Source: Desmodesmus armatus (taxonomy: Eukaryota; Chlorophyta; Chlorophyceae; Sphaeropleales; Scenedesmaceae). Taken from it: a stretch of DNA of 64,000 nucleotides. Positions 59,563 through 64,000 of the stretch are shown in pieces; positions within the stretch are counted from its first letter, which is position 1; each line of letters starts with the position of its first letter. Position numbers and translations under genes: made by a program. The stretch lies in contig VIIQ02000106.1 of NCBI GenBank assembly GCA_007449985.2, forward strand, positions 1 to 64,000, in the 5' to 3' direction. The notes under the pieces are model-generated. The model worked only from the letters and a program-made list of their open reading frames with translations, was not told the DNA's origin and searched no databases.

Positions 59563-61027
59563 TCCTGGACAAAACGCGTAACTTTAGCGTGAGTGTGAGT
59601 AAATACGTGTTTTTTGGCGATATACAGTTTCCAAAAGTATGGAATCCTGCAGCTCGCACCCTCCACACTGTGACAGCACCCGCGTGGGGGTTACTTCAGG
59701 CTTGGCAGCTGCTTCTTACCTGCTGAAATGTCTTCATAACCTTGAGTTGAGGGGTTAACTAAATCAAGGGGTGCCATAGTGGCGCAGCTGGGTTTCTGCT
59801 GTTGGCGCGCGCTCTGGTGCTGTTCGCGAGCTCACCAGTCTTTGTGCCAAAAATAATGTCAATAACATGAAGTCGTGACGAATTGATCCTACCTCAAGTA
59901 TCTGGTTGGGGGGGTGCGCCCAACTTGACCAACAGACGACGTCGACGGTTACAAAATAAATTGTTGGTTGCCCAAAACCCAAAATCCAAACCCCTCTCTT
60001 CCCTCTCCTCCGGAACAAAAACAGTCATGTTGATGCATGCACAAGAACAGCCAAGATGTTACACATGGCAGTGACGGCTCAGTCGCAGGGTACTGGGACG
60101 CACTTGCAACCACAAGTGGCGGTCCGCTCTTTGTGGGATCTCACTGCACAGCTCACAGTGTGTACACTCAGTGTGCAGGCTGCAGCATGCCCCACATGTC
60201 GTGCGCCCATGACACCAGTTGTTTTCACACACAACACACAAGATCAACACACAGATCAGCAGACATGCCGGCCACCTGACTACTCCCAGCACCCTGGCAG
60301 CGATGCTACAGCCCAGCTGTAGCACATCCTGTCCGCCATAAGCAAAATCGTTCCGAAGGTATGGGGGGGGGGGGGCACCCCCCACCGGCTGAGCCATATG
60401 GCTGCCGCCTTAGCACCGTGCTAAGGGCCTCCTCAAGAGGCTCCCATAACCCCTCTCTGCAAAATGATGGGTGGCAGGTTGGCAACCAATATTCCCAATC
60501 CACACATGCTCTGTTGTCTAGACCCACATGCTCTGTTGTCTAGCACACACTAGCTGCTGAGGTGCTTAGAAAGAGCCTTGCTGAGCCCTACAGCTGGAAG
60601 CCCCAAGGCATGTCCAAGGTGTGCAGATGTAGACACTGCCTGTCGGTGACCAACTGTTCTGTCAGGGTGCCACCATGTCTCCCCCACCTGCACAGCACAA
60701 CATAAATATTTTGCAGTGCAGACAGCAGCACGAAAACAGGCATACATTGGCAGCTCAGCTGAGCTCTAGCTGGCTTCTGTTGTTGACTCCACACAGGCTC
60801 GGTGCATCCGTCACACAGGACAGTACAGAGTGCGTCACCCTCCAAGCATGATGCCAACTTGATGGCCAACACAGTGTGTGTGGTGTACCACTGGTGGCAC
60901 ACATTGTCGGACTATGCATGGCCGCAGAAGTAAGGCTTGCAATCACGCATTCCAATACCAGGGGCCATGCGAGGCCCGGCCGGTGTCACTGAACAGCATC
61001 AGCAGGAGCTGCCTAGAGCCCCGGGCT
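59563..61027. other. Gap between LRR paralogs, no recognised gene
   Basis: It contains a G14 tract with a short palindromic stretch (cttagcac c gtgctaag) near 60410-60426 and a tandem doublet of cacatgctctgttgtctag at about 60506 and 60525. No conserved coding sequence was found. Confidence 0.5.
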
Positions 61028-62865
61028 CTAGAGATCGGATCTCACACTGCCGCAAGACTTTACCTCTTCAACTTGCCACATATTTGCAAGATGGGTCATT
61101 CTGCTAGTGGCTTGCTGGCCAAGGCTGCAGCCGCCTGCTGCCAGCAGTGGCAGTGCCACCTCAGGGTCGCTGTGGTTGAGGTTCAGCCGCAACACCTGGC
61201 GCCAAACGGGCTCATCACCAGGATCCTGCACAGCACAGACACCAGAACACTGTTGGCATTGGCACTTGCCAAGTGCTTGCGGCAAGCAGCTGTCGACTGC
61301 TTCATAGCCACAGCTTGTGACGACGAGTGGACCGTCACCCGGTGAACATGTTCTCCCTTGAAGCAGTGTGAACCCCGCAGTGCATCAAGCAGTGATGCCA
61401 TCATGATACTTGAAAGATGCAATCAGCAGCAGCACGCCTGCCAGAGGATACAGGCATTGAGCTGAACGCAACCGTTTGGTCTCACCTTGCACTGCAGGAA
61501 CTGGAATCGCCGCACACCAACTCGATTGCAGTACAGGCTGGTCAGCTGCTGCAGCTGCGTCAGCTGCAGGAACAGCCCCTCTGCTGGACCAGAGTCCACA
61601 ACACTCAGCCGCCTCAACCCTGTCAGCTGACACACCAGCCCAAGTTCCTCTGAAGACGCATCAGCAGGGCTCAGGGACAGCTCATGCAAGCCGCTTAGCC
61701 GCTGAAGCGAGGTCAGGAGGCCTGCACTGTACTGCAACTCTCGCATGTCTAGGGACTGCAACGCAGAGCAGCTGCTGACAAGGCTGCAGCCTGTTGGGGC
61801 CGCTGCAGCAGCGGGGCTGTCAGGGTGGTAGATCTCGCTGATAGTTAGTGCCTGCAGGTGCGGCAGCAGCATGCTGCCAGGAAACATGTGCTGCCACACG
61901 CCTACTGGCAGGATACACTCACTGACCTCCAAGTGCTGCAGCTTGCTGCTAGCTGTCAGGGCTGAGTAGGCCGCTGCTGGTGCAAGAGCCTGCTGACTGC
62001 CCAAGCTATGCCTGAGGCATAGGTAGGTCAGCTGCTGTAGCCGGTTGATCTCGCACAGCAGCTGTGCCAGTCCTGCTGGGCCTCCTGTCATGCTGCAGTA
62101 CTTGAGGTGGAGGTGTTGCAGGCGGGTCTTGCTGCTGAGAGCTCCTGGCTCAACCAGGAAGCTGCCACCCTCAAGTTCAAGGCGTGTCAGCTGCTCTGCA
62201 CGTGACAGCATGCTGGATGTGATAGTACAGCCGCCCAGTCGAAGGTCCTGCAGGCATGTTGTATCCTGCAGGTGGCTGAGGCCGCTCGCGCCTGGCACAG
62301 CACAGTCTGCTAGCTCAAGGTAGGTCAGGTGCTGCAGAACCTTCAGGACCCCTGCTGGGAAAGCTGCGCGTGTGCCGTTCCTCGCCTTGGTTAAGGCCCT
62401 TATGCTGAGGTGCTGTAAGGAAGGGAGGCAGGACAGCGCTGCTGCTAGGGCCTCCTCCCCATCAAGTAGACTGCAGGAGTGGAGCTGGAGCTGCGTGAGC
62501 TTTGCCCCAGCACACAGCACACCCTGGAACCCAAACCCTGGCTGCAGCTGCAGGGGGAAGTTGTACAGGTCAAGGCTGCTGAGTTTCTGCAGGTATTTGT
62601 GGGGCAGCTCACGCAGGGTGACTGGGGCAACTGACCGCACAGTGCACTCAGCACCCTCAAGGGCCATGCAGCCAACATGCTGGCCATGCTGTGAGAGGTA
62701 CAGCAGCAGGCCCTTCAGCTGCTCACTGTCCAAAGCACCCCTGATGCTGCTAGCTGCCAGCACCGCGTCTTGGCGCAGCCTGCTGTGTGCCCGAGCAGCG
62801 CTGAACAGGCTGCAAAGGTCGTGCGCACAGCTGTGCTGCAGCACTGAAGCACCAGCAGCAGGCAT
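61028..62865 (-). CDS. LRR protein B, paralog of the upstream-facing F-box/LRR gene
   Basis: Exon 1 is 61486-62865 from the ATG (MPAAGASVLQHSCAHDLCS...), 460 codons. Exon 2 is 61028-61225, phase 0, starting DPGDEPVWRQVLRLN, matching exon 2 of paralog A; a further donor (GTAAAG) inside it is possible. LRRs such as LQQLTYLCLRHSLGSQQ and LVCQLTGLRRLSVV continue the pattern of A. An F-box-like start (SSVLDLPDPCLLLVLQ) lies just upstream in another frame at about 62850-62905. It would join HSCAHDLCSLFSAARAHS if an apparent 8-base repeat (TGCTGCAG) were absent. So either the F-box was lost by an 8-bp insertion and the ATG at 62865 is used, or the insertion is an assembly fault. Confidence 0.7.
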
Positions 62866-63180
62866 GGGTCGGGAAGGTCCAGCACAGAAGACGTGTCATC
62901 GTTCTTCACACTGCACAACACAGGGATAACGGCAAGAAACGCTGGGGGCTGTCCAGTTTTGGTGGACAGCAGCACTGTTGATCTGAGATCAACAGCAGCG
63001 GCAAGAATAAGCTTAGGCAAGAATAAGCTTAGTGCGCGGCGCTGTACTGGCCGTGCCTTACCCGTGGTGCATAGATCCAGCTTCTAGAAGAAGAGTTGTT
63101 TGATAGAGAGAAGAGCACGACTGGCTGTCGCTGGCTCAACAGATCCCCCAAATTTTGAACTACTGTGTTCCGTAAAAACT
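62866..63180. other. 5' flank of LRR gene B with F-box-like remnant
   Basis: It contains the out-of-frame F-box-like segment described for gene B and a possible upstream acceptor (GTTGTGCAG) near 62920. It also has a 14-bp direct doublet (aagaataagcttag) at 63002 and 63018. Confidence 0.5.
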
Positions 63181-64000
63181 GATTTTACATGAGACGCGTT
63201 TCGATGCTCTTCGCATCATCATCAGGCCATCGAATCAGGTCCAAAACGCACGCAATATAGCCTTCAAAAAGCCAAGCTCAGGGTACAAGGTTTCAGGATG
63301 AGACCACTAGCAAAGTCTGCTCAGTGGCGGAAACTTAGCAACACTACATACAACTGCCTTCTACATAATCAATTGGCAGGTACTTGGGTGGAATAGGCAC
63401 CTCCGGTGAGAGCTGTTCAGTTGCAATTTGACCCTTGATTTGAGAGCGATGTCGCAAGGGATCAATGTGAGATCCACCTCGACTTGAGCGCGGGCGAGCT
63501 GGATGTCCAACACGCTTTCAGACCGTCAAGAAAGCTCTTAACCGTTGAGTTTTGATGGGTGCCTGGGGGCCCAGGATGAGACAGACGGTCGTCGCGCGGT
63601 TCAGTGAACCGGTCGCGCGTCTCGTCAGTGCTGGGCGTCGTTGCACCAGGTGTATTTCTGTCTTCTCTGAAGAATGCATCAGTATCGTGCCAAGGACCTT
63701 GACCTTCCAGGGCCCGACGACTGCTGTTGCTCGTTCTCAAGCGCGTCTGTCCGAGGAAGGTCAGCATATCAGATAATCGCACTCGCGTTGGTCGCCCACA
63801 AATACGGACTCGCAGCCATCTTTCTTGCCCGATGTCCAGCTGAATCATGGCCACTCTTCTTGCATCAGCTGGTTCAGCATGTTTCCACGACAGCTCGTGA
63901 CAGCCGATGCATTCAGCACCAAACAGCATGTCGCATGACAGCTCGTGGCTGCCTGACAAGGCCCTGATGTTGAGGGAATGGTGTTTCTGTGCCTCGACGC
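63110..64000. mobile_element. Possible retroelement-derived segment, compositionally distinct
   Basis: The sequence changes character here. CG dinucleotides become frequent (cggtcgcgcgtctcg, ggtcgtcgcgcggttc), unlike the CpG-poor remainder, and CAG/CTG and G tracts disappear. Long frames exist on both strands (63462-63959 minus, 165 codons; 63674-63967 plus, 97 codons), but neither is recognised. At 63188-63222 the minus strand carries a hammerhead-like motif. Young mobile elements that have not yet lost CpG would look like this. The segment is cut by the window edge. The mobile origin is inference. Confidence 0.35.
63188..63222 (-). other. Hammerhead-ribozyme-like core motif
   Basis: The minus strand reads CTGATGA, then TGATGCGAAGAGCATC, then GAAACGCG. 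GATGC/GCATC can form a stem with a GAAGA loop between the CUGAUGA and GAAA boxes, as in stem II of hammerhead ribozymes. One extra U intervenes before the stem, and I could not build convincing stems I and III, so activity is doubtful. Such motifs occur near the ends of several eukaryotic retroelements. Confidence 0.35.

Noticed and set aside
59483..60397. tRNA genes or other structural RNAs between the LRR genes
   Set aside because: No cloverleaf with matching acceptor stem and T-loop could be built by eye; only short palindromes are present.
63188..63222. Active hammerhead ribozyme
   Set aside because: There is one extra base next to stem II and no convincing stems I and III, so I report only a resemblance.

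Overview
This window is nuclear DNA of a green alga. It most resembles a chlamydomonadalean chlorophyte such as Haematococcus, but the species is inferred and not proven. The evidence is small exons with GTGAGT/GTGGGT donors and CTGCAG acceptors, pervasive CAG/CTG runs, CpG-poor and TG/CA-rich composition, interstitial TTTAGGG (plant/alga telomere) repeats, a cytosolic eukaryotic ribosomal protein gene, and algal-type cysteine-rich surface proteins. Almost none of the long open frames are genes. Genes had to be assembled exon by exon from homology, splice motifs and phase.

Layout from left to right. (1) A FAS1 (fasciclin) secreted protein gene on + (309-1925), broken by one-base slips. (2) RPS15/uS19 on - (3487-6668), four exons, complete. 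(3) A bacterial-type tRNA1(Val) adenine-N6 methyltransferase (TrmN6/YfiC family) on + (6816-10149), four exons. (4) An unidentified + gene with a possible acylated N-terminus (11786-13564). (5) A gene-poor, repeat-rich stretch (13.6-23.5 kb) with a pure (CTG)78 run, AT-rich islands, hairpins and degenerate tandem repeats. (6) A 27-exon cysteine-rich (GCC2/GCC3-like) secreted protein gene on - (23503-41085). Its third intron hosts a 3.6-kb retroelement-like insertion with split direct repeats (36603-40215). (7) A gene-poor region (41.1-44.0 kb). (8) A small unidentified - gene (44085-46060). (9) The complete eIF2D/ligatin gene on - (46371-56505), 12 exons. (10) Two tandem LRR genes on -, the first with an F-box-like N-terminus and the second with one only in a shifted frame (57525-59562 and 61028-62865). 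(11) A compositionally distinct, probably mobile-element-derived right end (63.1-64 kb).

The most striking property is shared by unrelated genes. Introns contain arrays of partial copies of the neighbouring exon. Each copy keeps one exon edge with its splice site and is separated from the next by long poly-G or poly-C tracts. RPS15, the methyltransferase, eIF2D and, more weakly, the cysteine-rich gene all show it. eIF2D has at least eight copies of one exon edge at 47.6-49.2 kb. In coding orientation the G tracts lie just after donors and the C tracts just before acceptors. A second recurrent feature is single-base frame slips in G/C runs inside otherwise well-conserved exons. These are either long-read homopolymer errors or real instability of the same tracts.

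The genes do not form a pathway. RPS15 and eIF2D act in cytosolic translation, the methyltransferase modifies tRNA (probably in an organelle), the FAS1 and cysteine-rich proteins belong to the cell surface or extracellular matrix, and an F-box protein would work in ubiquitin ligase substrate recognition.
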